From Aquirickettsia sp965229725 (GTDB taxonomy: Bacteria; Pseudomonadota; Alphaproteobacteria; Rickettsiales; Midichloriaceae): 64,000 bases of DNA. Positions 35,223 to 43,619 of the stretch are shown one piece after another; position 1 is the stretch's first letter, and each line of letters opens with the position of its first letter. The position numbers were made by a program, and so were the translations under genes. The stretch is from contig OZ245923.1 in assembly GCA_965229725.1 (NCBI GenBank), forward strand, positions 372,001 to 436,000. Direction: 5' to 3'. The notes below the pieces were generated by a model. The model saw only the letters and a program-made list of their open reading frames with translations, searched no databases and was not told where the DNA came from.

Positions 35223-35610
35223 TTCTTAAATAACCTCCAATACTAAAAATTTAAAAAAGCTTAATTGAATATCAATCTCTATTAGAGGACTAGACTATAC
35301 TTATTTTTTTATATTTATCAAAATAAAATTGAAAAGGAATTCTATATTTTCTTTTTTTGTATTGCTTATTTTTAAGTTAGGAGAGTGGTGAATTAATATT
35401 AATTATTTAAAGTTAGGCTAGGGGAATGAGAAAAATTATTTAAAAAATTTTTAGCATATAACTCGATGAATTGATACTTCGTAAAAGTTTTGAAGTTTAT
35501 TTGCAATATTAAATTTGCAAATGAGTCTACTGGCGCAACCAAAGCAGTTAATTTGATAGCGCCATCGACATTATTAAATGTAATTTACTTTAAAGGTTTA
35601 ATTTTTTGCC
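35223..35610. other. Intergenic spacer between potA and the beta-barrel gene
   Basis: No gene is visible in these 388 bases. A hairpin can form between TGGCGC at 35531-35536 and GCGCCA at 35559-35564, just downstream of the beta-barrel gene stop; it lacks a following T run on either strand, so it is only a weak terminator candidate. The rest is AT-rich and probably contains the potABCD promoter. Confidence 0.4.
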
Positions 35611-36301
35611 TTATTTTCCAGTAGTGAAATTATATCTCACACCAACTGTTAAACTATGTGTTTTAATTTTTATACCCGAATCTTTAGCAGGGTAGTTTGT
35701 CCATGGTTTGTCGTTTAATTTTTTTGTGTAAAATTTCTTAGTTTTGCCATAATCTTGGAATTTATATCCAATATCTAGGTTCAATTTGTCAGTTATGTTT
35801 GTTGAAACGCCTGTAATTAAGCTATAAGTGAAATTATTTGAATTCTTTGCCTTATAAGTCATTGCATTAGAGCCAGAAGTTCTTAAAGCTTCGCCAGGCT
35901 TAATATTTGCGTATCCTAGACCTATTCCCACATATGGTCTAATTTTATACGCTGATGAAATGTCATAATATGAATTCAACATTATTGCTTGAAGTTTAAT
36001 CTTTTGTTTGTACTCTCGATCAGCTGTTATTTTAGTACTATATTTCAGATTATTCACCTTATTATAAGCTAATTCTGTTCTAAAGTGATCATTGAATTTA
36101 TAACCCAATCCCAATGAATATGTAATTCCAGAATTTAATCTTTTTTCTCCCCCTTTTTTATAAAAAGTTTGCTTATTGTCAATTTTAGTTGATTTTGAAA
36201 ATCCTATGTCAGTGCGCACATAAAAGTCATTTTGCAGTAGATATCTCGTAACAACATAGTGCTGAAATAACACTTAAAAATCCACGTGTATATATATTCA
36301 T
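35611..36301 (-). pseudogene. Outer-membrane beta-barrel protein with 1-nt frameshift after the signal peptide
   Basis: A strong ribosome binding site (AGGAGA) precedes an ATG at 36301 that encodes a signal peptide, MNIYTRGFLSVISALC, ending ISTA. The frame then meets TGA. The mature barrel continues in the next frame as NDFYVRTDIGFSKS and runs to 35611. Removing one A from the run of four at 36230-36233 (T on the plus strand) joins the halves as STA-NDFYVRTDIG, a sensible cleavage site, giving 229 residues. The barrel has alternating amphipathic strands and ends with LTVGVRYNFTTGK, as in opacity-type surface antigens. The larger fragment is open from 36273 but lacks the signal. It could be a true pseudogene, a sequencing error or a switching site. 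Confidence 0.75.
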
Positions 36302-36334
36302 AATATTTCTCCTATTGATTTAAAATTAAATTTA

Positions 36335-38439
36335 TTAACATTCTCCATCCATGATGCAACTTTCTGCTTGATCTAGTTCTTCGGCAGTATATGTATTGCT
36401 ACCAGAAAATATTTCGTGACTTTTGACTAGATTTGGCAAATGTTCTTGTTGAAAATCTTGCTTACGAGCTATAATGGTCGTGATAGCATCTTCAACTGAT
36501 TCTTTAGAATATTGAGCCGTTAAAGTATCAAAGTTAACATTTTTCAATACGTTCAGGTTATTTTCGTTAATAGGTAGATTTTTTTTCAAAACTTCATCTT
36601 TAGCAATGGTTATTATAGCTTCCTGAGCTTCAGCTTTGTCAGCAGCGTCTTTGGCAGCCTTCTCAGCAGCTTTTCTATCAGCTTCAGCTTTCTCAGCAGC
36701 TTTTCTATCAGCTTCAGCTTTCTCAGCAGCTTTTCTATCAGCTTCAGCCTTCTCAGCAGCTTTTCTATCAGCTTCAGCCTTCTCAGCAGCTTTTCTATCA
36801 GCTTCAGCCTTTTCGGCAGCTTTTCTATCAGCTTCAGCTTTCTCAGCAGCTTTTCTATCAGCTTCAGCCTTTTCGGCAGCTTTTCTATCAGCTTCAGCCT
36901 TCTCAGCAGCTTTTCTATCAGCTTCAGCCTTTTCGGCAGCTTTTCTATCAGCTTCAGCCTTTTCGGCAGCTTTTCTATCAGCTTCAGCCTTCTCAGCAGC
37001 TTTTCTATCAGCTTCAGCCTTTTCGGCAGCTTTTCTATCAGCTTCAGCCTTTTCGGCAGCTTTTCTATCAGCTTCAGCCTTCTCAGCAGCTTTTCTATCA
37101 GCTTCAGCCTTCTCAGCAGCGTCTTTAGTTTCTAGTTCCCAGCCATTTGGAAGTTCGGTATTTATTTGTTCAGCCGAAAATGTATTTACTGCGTCCCTAA
37201 TATTCTTTAGCATATGATTATTTCCAGCATATGTGCAGATCGGTTGATCTAAGAAGCTTGGGCACTTAAAATATTGATCAGTATCAATAAACCATTCTGA
37301 ACCTAGTTGATTTTTATGGTCTACTAGCTTATCCCCCTTTAAATTGATAGCTAAAGATACAGATTTATATAAATCAGAGTTAAGTTTTTCACCATTTTGT
37401 GAAGCTACTTTTTCTAAAAATGTCTTGCTACCTGGGTTGGCAAATACTATAGATTTGCAATTTGTATTTCCTTTTGTGTTTAAGTGATAAAGTGTAACAT
37501 CTGATAACAATGCACCTAAAGAATGTCCTGTTATTATGATAGAAAAATCTTTGTATCTACCATCTTTTAGTACTTCTTCTATGAAGCTAATTGCTTCATC
37601 ACACTCCGTGCATTCGCCATACTCTGTGAAATCTTTGTTCTTAAAACCTGCAGTGATAAAATCATAATTTTTTTTATCAGAGCCCAATGGATTTACGCTA
37701 TCTGTTCCTCTATGTGTAAATATTAGTTGTTTTTGCTCCTCATTAACGTGGGCACTACCATAATATCCATTTTTATCTCTTGCACTAACAAATGTGTATT
37801 CATCTCCTTTAAAAGGTTTGCCTTTATAGGCAGATACATTAAGTTTGTATAAAAGGTCTAACTGGTCTTTATTGATTGTACTTGCATTTGTTACTGTAGT
37901 AACGTCATCAATTTTTTCAGTTTCAGAAGCTTCAATTTCTGTTGGAGCTTTAAAACACTTTTGATATAAAGTTTTATAGTTGTTAAAAAGCGTAGAATAT
38001 TCATCTTTGTCAGTCTGAATCTCTTGAAGGAATAAAGCTGAGATTTCTTCAAAGTCTTTTAGTGAAAATAATAAATCTTCTTTTGTAAGATCATCGCCTT
38101 TTATTGTATATGCATCGCACTTGTTATTATAATTCGCATATATTTCGCATATATCTTCAAAACATTTTTCGTAGCATTGGTTCTTGTATTGCTGATTAAA
38201 TTCTTTAGAATTTCATTTTGTTTCGTAACATCTGATTTAATAAATGATTTATTAAGTGAAATCATTTTATTCCTAGCACTTTTTGCTATTGGGCCGTTTT
38301 TACTATTAATAAAAGGAATGTTATCGAACAACTGATCGAATGCAGATAATTTATGATGTAGTTCTGTATCTTCAGGATATTTATCTGGATGATATTTCAT
38401 TGATAAATTTTTATAAGCCTTATGTATAAGATTAGTCAT
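36335..38439 (-). pseudogene. J-domain / class 3 lipase / 30-bp repeat protein, split by one frameshift
   Basis: Two frames belong together. The first, from ATG 38439 (after AAGGAG), encodes a short J-domain-like segment: IHKAYKNLSMKYHPDKYPED with the HPD motif. The second is open from a TGA near 38213 and contains a cysteine-rich stretch and then a class 3 lipase. The lipase has QLIFTHRGTDS and the nucleophile elbow IITGHSLGALLSDV. The C-terminal part holds 15 copies of KAEADRKAAE and a helical tail. A missing A in the AAA run at 38211-38213 would restore TKQNEN-SKEFNQQY and yield 701 residues. Shorter canonical frames are 36335-37687 (TTG start inside the lipase) and 38101-38445. It has no signal peptide and looks like a secreted effector. 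Confidence 0.72.
36663..37121 (-). repeat. Tandem 30-bp repeat array, 15 copies, within the lipase gene
   Basis: Fifteen near-identical 30-bp units encode the decapeptide KAEADRKAAE. The units differ only by synonymous changes near the AAE/KA junction (GAG or GAA for the glutamate, GCT or GCC for alanine), in a mosaic order. The encoded segment is a long charged alpha-helix resembling TolA-type spacers. Copy number is expected to vary between strains. Confidence 0.95.
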
Positions 38440-38477
38440 TTTCACTCCTTTAATTTTGTAATTTATAGCCGCTTTAC

Positions 38478-38517
38478 CAAGATTAAGATACTGTTCCCTA
38501 GCAGCACCTTAATCTTG
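38478..38517. terminator. Perfect 10-bp inverted repeat between the two effector-like genes
   Basis: CAAGATTAAG at 38478-38487 and CTTAATCTTG at 38508-38517 form a perfect 10-bp stem with a 20-base loop. The T-rich tail (TTTTATT) follows on the plus strand. On the minus strand, the direction of the flanking genes, the tail is weak. It may attenuate read-through from the coiled-coil gene to the J-domain gene or stabilise the mRNA end. Confidence 0.5.
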
Positions 38518-38538
38518 TTTTATTATAATGATTGAATA

Positions 38539-39669
38539 TTATAGCTCAGTATGTAGTTCCGCTTTTTGAGATGCGTCAAAATCAGAAATTACTTCCTTAA
38601 AACTACAATACATTTGATCTTCTTCTGTTCCTGCAAACCCAAGTGTTGGACAAAATGTATTTAATTCATCTGTTAAAGATTCTTGAACACTGCCTAATAA
38701 TTCAATATCTAAAAAAGCTTTTGTATCTATTAGTTTCTTTAGATTGTTTTTAAATATTGTTGTTAAATTAGAATCTAATTCTTTTAAATATAAATCGTAA
38801 TTTAAAGAAAATTCATAATCACCTAATGTAGGCTTTTTCCTTTCTTCTGTAATAGCATTGCTAGAAGATGAGCTAATAGTGTCTGATATGTCTATTTGAA
38901 GATCCACAATTTTTTCAAATACTTTTTTTGCCGCTTCTTTAATCGTACTTGATATTTTCATAGTATCTGGAAAAGCTGAATAGTCTTGTACTACTTTATC
39001 ATTAAATTCTTTTAAAGATTTGAAATGAGATTTGGCGTTTAAATAATCTGTGAATTTTGAAGAGTATTCAAGCTTTCCAACAAAATATTTTGCAAGAATT
39101 TGAGATGTAGTGGTTTTTATAGATGTTAAGGTTTTATTAATTTCTTCTATATTGCCATTTATCCTATTCAAAGTTGAGGTATTGCAAGTTTTCAATATAT
39201 CATTGTTGCTATAAGGTAATTCTAAAGCCTCAATGCAGTGTTTAGAATGATCTATAGAATCGGTATATAAAGTGTCTATTTTGCTAAAATTATCGGATAC
39301 CAATTTTATCTTATCGGCAATTTTCTTTTCTATATCTAATTTTTCTTTTCTACTTTTTTGTTCCCCTTGTATCTTTGCAGTCTTAAGATTCAACGATTTT
39401 TTCATTAAATCATAGTACTCTTTTAATTCTGGCCCTTCCTTTATTGGGTTTAGTATGTTTTTGAAGTCATAAGCCACCGGGATTGCCACTGCTGATGCAT
39501 TATCATTTTTGGCAGAAAATAATTCATTTAAATTAGATGGAGTGCTTCCTATCTCAATGTCTAGTTTTTGAACATTAAAAAATTTATTTAAGCTATCTTT
39601 AGTGCTCTTTATATTGTCTAGGTTTTTAATTTTATTTTTAAATGTCTCTATTAATTGTGTTTTATTCAT
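38539..39669 (-). CDS. Coiled-coil protein, putative secreted effector
   Basis: The 376-residue product is soluble, lysine- and asparagine-rich and largely helical, with no signal peptide or membrane segment. Long heptad-like stretches occur around residues 95-130 (KAKIQGEQKSRKEKL, IADKIKLVSDNFSKI) and 165-190. A serine run lies near 268-275. No known domain is recognised. It starts with ATG after AGAGGA, is driven by a near-consensus promoter about 80 bases upstream, and precedes the J-domain/lipase gene on the same strand. The context suggests host interaction but does not prove it. Confidence 0.7.
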   Translation of the reverse strand: MNKTQLIETFKNKIKNLDNIKSTKDSLNKFFNVQKLDIEIGSTPSNLNELFSAKNDNASAVAIPVAYDFKNILNPIKEGPELKEYYDLMKKSLNLKTAKIQGEQKSRKEKLDIEKKIADKIKLVSDNFSKIDTLYTDSIDHSKHCIEALELPYSNNDILKTCNTSTLNRINGNIEEINKTLTSIKTTTSQILAKYFVGKLEYSSKFTDYLNAKSHFKSLKEFNDKVVQDYSAFPDTMKISSTIKEAAKKVFEKIVDLQIDISDTISSSSSNAITEERKKPTLGDYEFSLNYDLYLKELDSNLTTIFKNNLKKLIDTKAFLDIELLGSVQESLTDELNTFCPTLGFAGTEEDQMYCSFKEVISDFDASQKAELHTEL

Positions 39670-39748
39670 ATTGGTCCTCTATTAATAGAAAAATTATTGT
39701 ATTAAAAAGATTTTTCACTATAATTCGCTTCACATATTCACTTGGGTG

Positions 39749-39777
39749 ATTATACACGTTTGAACTGTGCATGCCAA
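39749..39777 (-). promoter_or_regulatory. Near-consensus sigma-70 promoter of the effector-like operon
   Basis: Read on the minus strand, TTGGCA (39777-39772) is followed after exactly 17 bases by TATAAT (39754-39749). This is one of the two best promoters in the window. The predicted start is near 39741, leaving a leader of about 70 bases before ATG 39669. Confidence 0.7.
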
Positions 39778-40043
39778 TTGCAAATTTGAAGATAATAAAA
39801 ATGCTGTCGTGTAGCTGCTTAAAAGCGCGTGGTACGTGGGTTAACTTATGCGACATTAAGCATACACCACATCTTTAAGTTGTACTTTTTGCTTTTGATT
39901 AGATACTTTTGTTAAATATTTATATTTTCAAAGAAATATAATTTTACAGGTTAGTTGTTATTAATAAATGTTGTTTAACAAGGATCAATAATGTATAAGT
40001 TTTTATCAATTTAAAATTAGTTATCACTTTATATAAGGCACCA

Positions 40044-41348
40044 ATGACAGGGATAGTATTTGAACTTTTAACGCAATTAGATGCAATGTTATGGGACTAT
40101 ATTGGTTTGATAATAATTTTATTGATAGGCTTGTATTTGACGATTTACTCAAAATTTTTCCAATTTAGAGCTTTATTTAGAGTAAGGACCTATGTAAAAG
40201 ATTTAATTGCATGTGCAGGAAAAGATAAGCAGGGTACCAATCCAATAAAATTATATTTCGCATCAGTTGGTGGGATGGTAGGTTTAGGTAATATAGTTAC
40301 CGTTGTGAGTGCGGTCACAATTGGTGGGCCTGGAAGTCTTGTGTGGCTTTGGATTGCTTCATTTCTTGGTATGTTAGTAAAATATTCTGAGGTTTATTTG
40401 GGGATTAAATACCGAATTAAAAACAGTGATAAAGGATTTGATGGTGGCCCAATGTATTATCTTAGAGTTGCTTTTAAGAATAGGATTTTACCTATAATGG
40501 TATGTGTTTTATTATGTATATATGGAGCAGAAGTCTCTCAATTTTTAATTTTAACTGATACAATTGTAACTACATTTTCTTTGAATAGATATTTAGTCAT
40601 AGGAATACTTTTGTTTTTCATATTACTAACTGCTGTTAAAGGTGTTAAGAGATTTGCAACTGTATGCACAGCGATGATGCCTCCATTTATGTTGATATAT
40701 GTTGCACTTGGGATATGGATAATAGTAGATCACTATTCTGATTTACCAAATGTATTTTTATTAATATTTTCATCATTTTTAGATTACAAGTCTCAAGTAG
40801 GAGGTATTGTATCTGGAGGAATACTTTTAGCTGCTCATTATGGTGTTTCTAGGGCAGTTTATTCTGGGGATATAGGGATTGGCTATGATTCAATAATACA
40901 GAGTGAGACACAAACAATATATCCTGAAAAGCAGGCTAGGATGTCAATATTTGCACTATTCACAGATTCTTTGATTTGTACTATCAGTATATTAATACTT
41001 TTAGTAACAGGAATGTGGGAGGCTAAGGGGCTGCAGCCATCGGAATATGTTGTGAGTGCGTTAAAATTATATTTGCCAAATGTTGAGTATTTTATGGCTA
41101 TTCTTTTTGTATTTGCAGGCTTTACAACAATAACAGGGTATTTGGTTGTGGGGCAGAAATGTGCAAAATATTTAAATAAAAAATATGGGCAGTATTTATA
41201 TATTTTATACTCTATATTTGCATTTATATTTTTCTCATTCTATAGTCAGGAGCAGGTTATCCTTGTTATGAGTGTTTCAGGCGGTCTCCTTATGGTCATA
41301 AATATGCTTGGGGTATATAAGTTGAGAAAATCAATAGAATTTTTATAA
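40044..41348 (+). CDS. Sodium:alanine symporter family (AgcS/DagA)
   Basis: This is a sodium-coupled amino acid importer of the AGCS family, with 434 residues and about eleven membrane segments. Diagnostic text is the N-terminal KLYFASVGGMVGLGNIVTVV, GFDGGPMYYLR and GAEVSQFLILTD. HYGVSRAVYSGDIGIGYDSIIQSE is a family signature loop. It probably brings alanine or glycine from the host into the cell. It is followed after 10 bases by the SPOR-relic gene, though the two need not be functionally linked. Confidence 0.9.
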   Translation: MTGIVFELLTQLDAMLWDYIGLIIILLIGLYLTIYSKFFQFRALFRVRTYVKDLIACAGKDKQGTNPIKLYFASVGGMVGLGNIVTVVSAVTIGGPGSLVWLWIASFLGMLVKYSEVYLGIKYRIKNSDKGFDGGPMYYLRVAFKNRILPIMVCVLLCIYGAEVSQFLILTDTIVTTFSLNRYLVIGILLFFILLTAVKGVKRFATVCTAMMPPFMLIYVALGIWIIVDHYSDLPNVFLLIFSSFLDYKSQVGGIVSGGILLAAHYGVSRAVYSGDIGIGYDSIIQSETQTIYPEKQARMSIFALFTDSLICTISILILLVTGMWEAKGLQPSEYVVSALKLYLPNVEYFMAILFVFAGFTTITGYLVVGQKCAKYLNKKYGQYLYILYSIFAFIFFSFYSQEQVILVMSVSGGLLMVINMLGVYKLRKSIEFL

Positions 41349-41358
41349 TGAGATCTTT

Positions 41359-41889
41359 ATGTCTTTGAAGAAAAAAAAGGTCAAAACAAGAAAGGCAAGA
41401 TCATTCTTTTTCAGTAATCGTAAAATATACAAGAGATTTATATTTAGGGCACTATTTGTTATGGTGAGCATTAGTATCTTTTGTTTAATTATTTATAAGG
41501 CGTATAATTATGCTCATAATCCTGCTGATATAGAGCATATTCCTTTAATTAAAAAAGATAATAAGTGTGTAAAGAGAGAATTTGAGGAGAATGATGGTTT
41601 GATTTTTTCTAATCAAGATAAAATAGTGTATAACAGTATCAAGCAGAGAGACAAAAAAACAAATCATTCCAATTACAAATCTGAAAGTGTAATTCAAGAT
41701 TTTTCTCATAAGCAGATTTTTGATATAGTGCAGGATATAAAAAAAGATAGTGCTGATGTTCATGAAAATGATAAATCAGCAAAACAAAAAATTTTCAATA
41801 AAAAGAAAATTAATAAAAATAACCGTAAATTAAATTCTTCAAATAAGACAAAGTCAAATATAAAGAGTATCTTTGAGGTGTTAAATTAG
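41359..41889 (+). CDS. Membrane protein resembling the N-terminal half of alphaproteobacterial SPOR proteins
   Basis: The 176-residue product has a very basic start (MSLKKKKVKTRKAR), one membrane helix about residues 30-46, and a lysine/asparagine-rich tail. The segment HIPLIKKDNKCVKREFEENDG, with NQDKIVYNSI after it, matches the region just after the membrane helix of alphaproteobacterial SPOR-domain proteins (pattern PLIKAxxGPxKxxPExPGG and NQDKxVYxRI). The C-terminal SPOR domain that binds septal peptidoglycan is absent. It may be a truncated but retained divisome-linked protein or a decaying gene. Confidence 0.6.
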   Translation: MSLKKKKVKTRKARSFFFSNRKIYKRFIFRALFVMVSISIFCLIIYKAYNYAHNPADIEHIPLIKKDNKCVKREFEENDGLIFSNQDKIVYNSIKQRDKKTNHSNYKSESVIQDFSHKQIFDIVQDIKKDSADVHENDKSAKQKIFNKKKINKNNRKLNSSNKTKSNIKSIFEVLN

Positions 41890-41997
41890 GTATTAGAAGA
41901 AAATAATTAGCATTGTTTTAAGCAATACCGATCATTAAGGTAATTATTAATTGAATTATTGATATTTTTGTCCATAATTATTTCAATCGCAAATTAA

Positions 41998-42828
41998 ATG
42001 GATATAATGAAAAATTTTAATGCAGACTTAAATGTTGTTTTAGAAGCTGTTAGAAAAGCTTCAGTCAAAATTACTAAGGATTTTTATGAAATCGAAAAGC
42101 TGCAAATTTCTAAAAAAGGAGTTGCTAATTTTGTTACAAAAACAGATTTAACTGCAGAAAAAATATTGATATATTATTTACAAAAAAATAGACCGGAGTA
42201 TAGTTTTATTACAGAGGAAAGCGGTATTCTAGAAAGTGTAAAGGAAGATGATTCAGATCCAGCGGAATACAAGTGGATAATCGATCCTATCGATGGTACA
42301 TTTAACTTTATGCATGGAGTGCCATTTTTCTGCATATCTATAGCTTTGGCAAAAATAACTAAAGATGAATCAACTATTTTGCTGGGAGTTGTATGTAATC
42401 CTGTTAATAACGAGATATTTTGGGCAGGTAAAGACATGGGGGCTTTTTTAATAGATAGTCTAGGTATACAAAGAAAAATAAGAGTGGCATCCCATAATGA
42501 TTATGAGAGAGTAATTTGTGCAACTCATGATGATTCAAATAGTAATGATAAAATGAAAAAATATTTAAGTTTTATTCATTCAAGGCATAGCAAAATAAGA
42601 ATTTTGGGAGCATCAGCATTAGAAATGGCATATCTAGCAGATGGGAGGATAAATTTGTTGATTCAAGGAAGATTGCACTTATGGGATTACGCCGCAGGTT
42701 TAATACTCATTAGGGAAGCCGGTGGTGTGGTTAGAGATCTAAATGAAAAAAATTTAGGGCTCAATGTATACGAAGGAGTTATTGCAGGGAATAATAAATT
42801 AGTAAGTGAAATTGAAAAAGGTAGTTGA
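41998..42828 (+). CDS. suhB: Inositol monophosphatase family protein
   Basis: This is a magnesium-dependent sugar/inositol phosphatase of 276 residues. The metal-site motifs are present: FITEESGI (first glutamate), WIIDPIDGTFNFMHG (DPxDGT) and LHLWDYAAGLILIREAGG (WDxAAG). SuhB-like enzymes also act in rRNA maturation through the Nus complex, which may be their conserved bacterial role. An ATG at 41998 is used, with a second ATG at 42007. The tadA frame follows almost immediately. Confidence 0.92.
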   Translation: MDIMKNFNADLNVVLEAVRKASVKITKDFYEIEKLQISKKGVANFVTKTDLTAEKILIYYLQKNRPEYSFITEESGILESVKEDDSDPAEYKWIIDPIDGTFNFMHGVPFFCISIALAKITKDESTILLGVVCNPVNNEIFWAGKDMGAFLIDSLGIQRKIRVASHNDYERVICATHDDSNSNDKMKKYLSFIHSRHSKIRILGASALEMAYLADGRINLLIQGRLHLWDYAAGLILIREAGGVVRDLNEKNLGLNVYEGVIAGNNKLVSEIEKGS

Positions 42829-42847
42829 TTTATATAAAAACAAATTT

Positions 42848-43285
42848 ATGGAACATGCCCTAAAGCAAGCTGAATTTGCAATTGAAAAAAATGAAGTGCC
42901 TGTTGGGGCAGCCATAGTGCGTAATGATGGTGTAATTTCTACTAATCATAATAGAATGCGATCTGAACATGACCCTACTGCTCATGCAGAGATTCTTTGC
43001 ATAAGGGAGGCAGCAAAAAAACTACAGAGGGCAAATTTAAGTGATTGTGATATATATATAACACTTGAACCATGTGCAATGTGTGCCCAGGCAATAGCAT
43101 TTAGTAAAATTAAACGGGTGTATTTTGGGGCCTATGACGAAAAATTTGGAGCTATTGAAAATGGTGTTAGATTATTCAACTCCAAAGCGCATAACCATAT
43201 GCCAGAAATATATGGTGGAATAGAGCAGCAAAAAGCAACAAGATTGATGAAAAATTTTTTTACCAAAATTAGAAAAAAAGTTTAA
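42848..43285 (+). CDS. tadA: tRNA-specific adenosine deaminase
   Basis: TadA converts adenosine 34 to inosine in tRNA-Arg(ACG). The 145-residue product shows the zinc deaminase signature: the proton-shuttle HAE in DPTAHAEILCIREA and the cysteines in LEPCAMCAQAI. The C-terminal GAIENGVRLF is typical. A GTG at 42806 would extend the frame by 14 residues and overlap suhB, but ATG 42848 matches the family start (MEHALKQAEFA). No downstream gene is functionally related. Confidence 0.94.
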   Translation: MEHALKQAEFAIEKNEVPVGAAIVRNDGVISTNHNRMRSEHDPTAHAEILCIREAAKKLQRANLSDCDIYITLEPCAMCAQAIAFSKIKRVYFGAYDEKFGAIENGVRLFNSKAHNHMPEIYGGIEQQKATRLMKNFFTKIRKKV

Positions 43286-43321
43286 TATATATATTAGATC
43301 TATAAAAGTACCATTAGCAAC

Positions 43322-43612
43322 ATGACAAATACCAAAAAATTTGAATTTAGCAGCCCTAAATATAGTTTTGCTGAAAATACAAAGAGTAAGGAATTTAAAA
43401 ATTATGAATTTCCCACTTTTAAGATCAAAAGCAACTGTACTGGATCATATCTTTTATACTTTAATGATAAAGTTGAAAAAATTGATGCTGACAGTGCTTA
43501 TGAAGCAGCTAAAAAAACTAATCTCAAAAATATTGATAAGATCCTATATGTAAGTGAAAATGTTTGTATGAAAAACATTTTTCCTTCCAATGAATTAATA
43601 AAACAAGATTGA
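43322..43612 (+). CDS. Hypothetical protein, 96 residues
   Basis: The product is a small soluble protein with two cysteines (SNCTGSYLLYFNDK and NVCMKNIF) and a compact predicted alpha/beta core, VEKIDADSAYEAAKKTNL. No signal peptide, membrane helix or known domain is recognised. It lies 36 bases after tadA and 7 bases before gltX on the same strand, so it is probably translated in this operon. Confidence 0.6.
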   Translation: MTNTKKFEFSSPKYSFAENTKSKEFKNYEFPTFKIKSNCTGSYLLYFNDKVEKIDADSAYEAAKKTNLKNIDKILYVSENVCMKNIFPSNELIKQD

Positions 43613-43619
43613 ATTTTAT

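Noticed and set aside
36663..37121. Possible CRISPR array because of 30-bp periodicity
   Set aside because: The units are directly adjacent without spacers and encode a regular peptide in frame, so this is a coding tandem repeat.
36636..37217. 193-codon plus-strand frame encoding repeated AFSAAFLSAS
   Set aside because: It is the antisense shadow of the KAEADRKAAE repeat array. It has no ribosome binding site and a composition dictated by the opposite strand.
39662..39856. 64-codon minus-strand ORF upstream of the coiled-coil gene
   Set aside because: It covers the near-consensus promoter and has no ribosome binding site, so it is unlikely to be translated.
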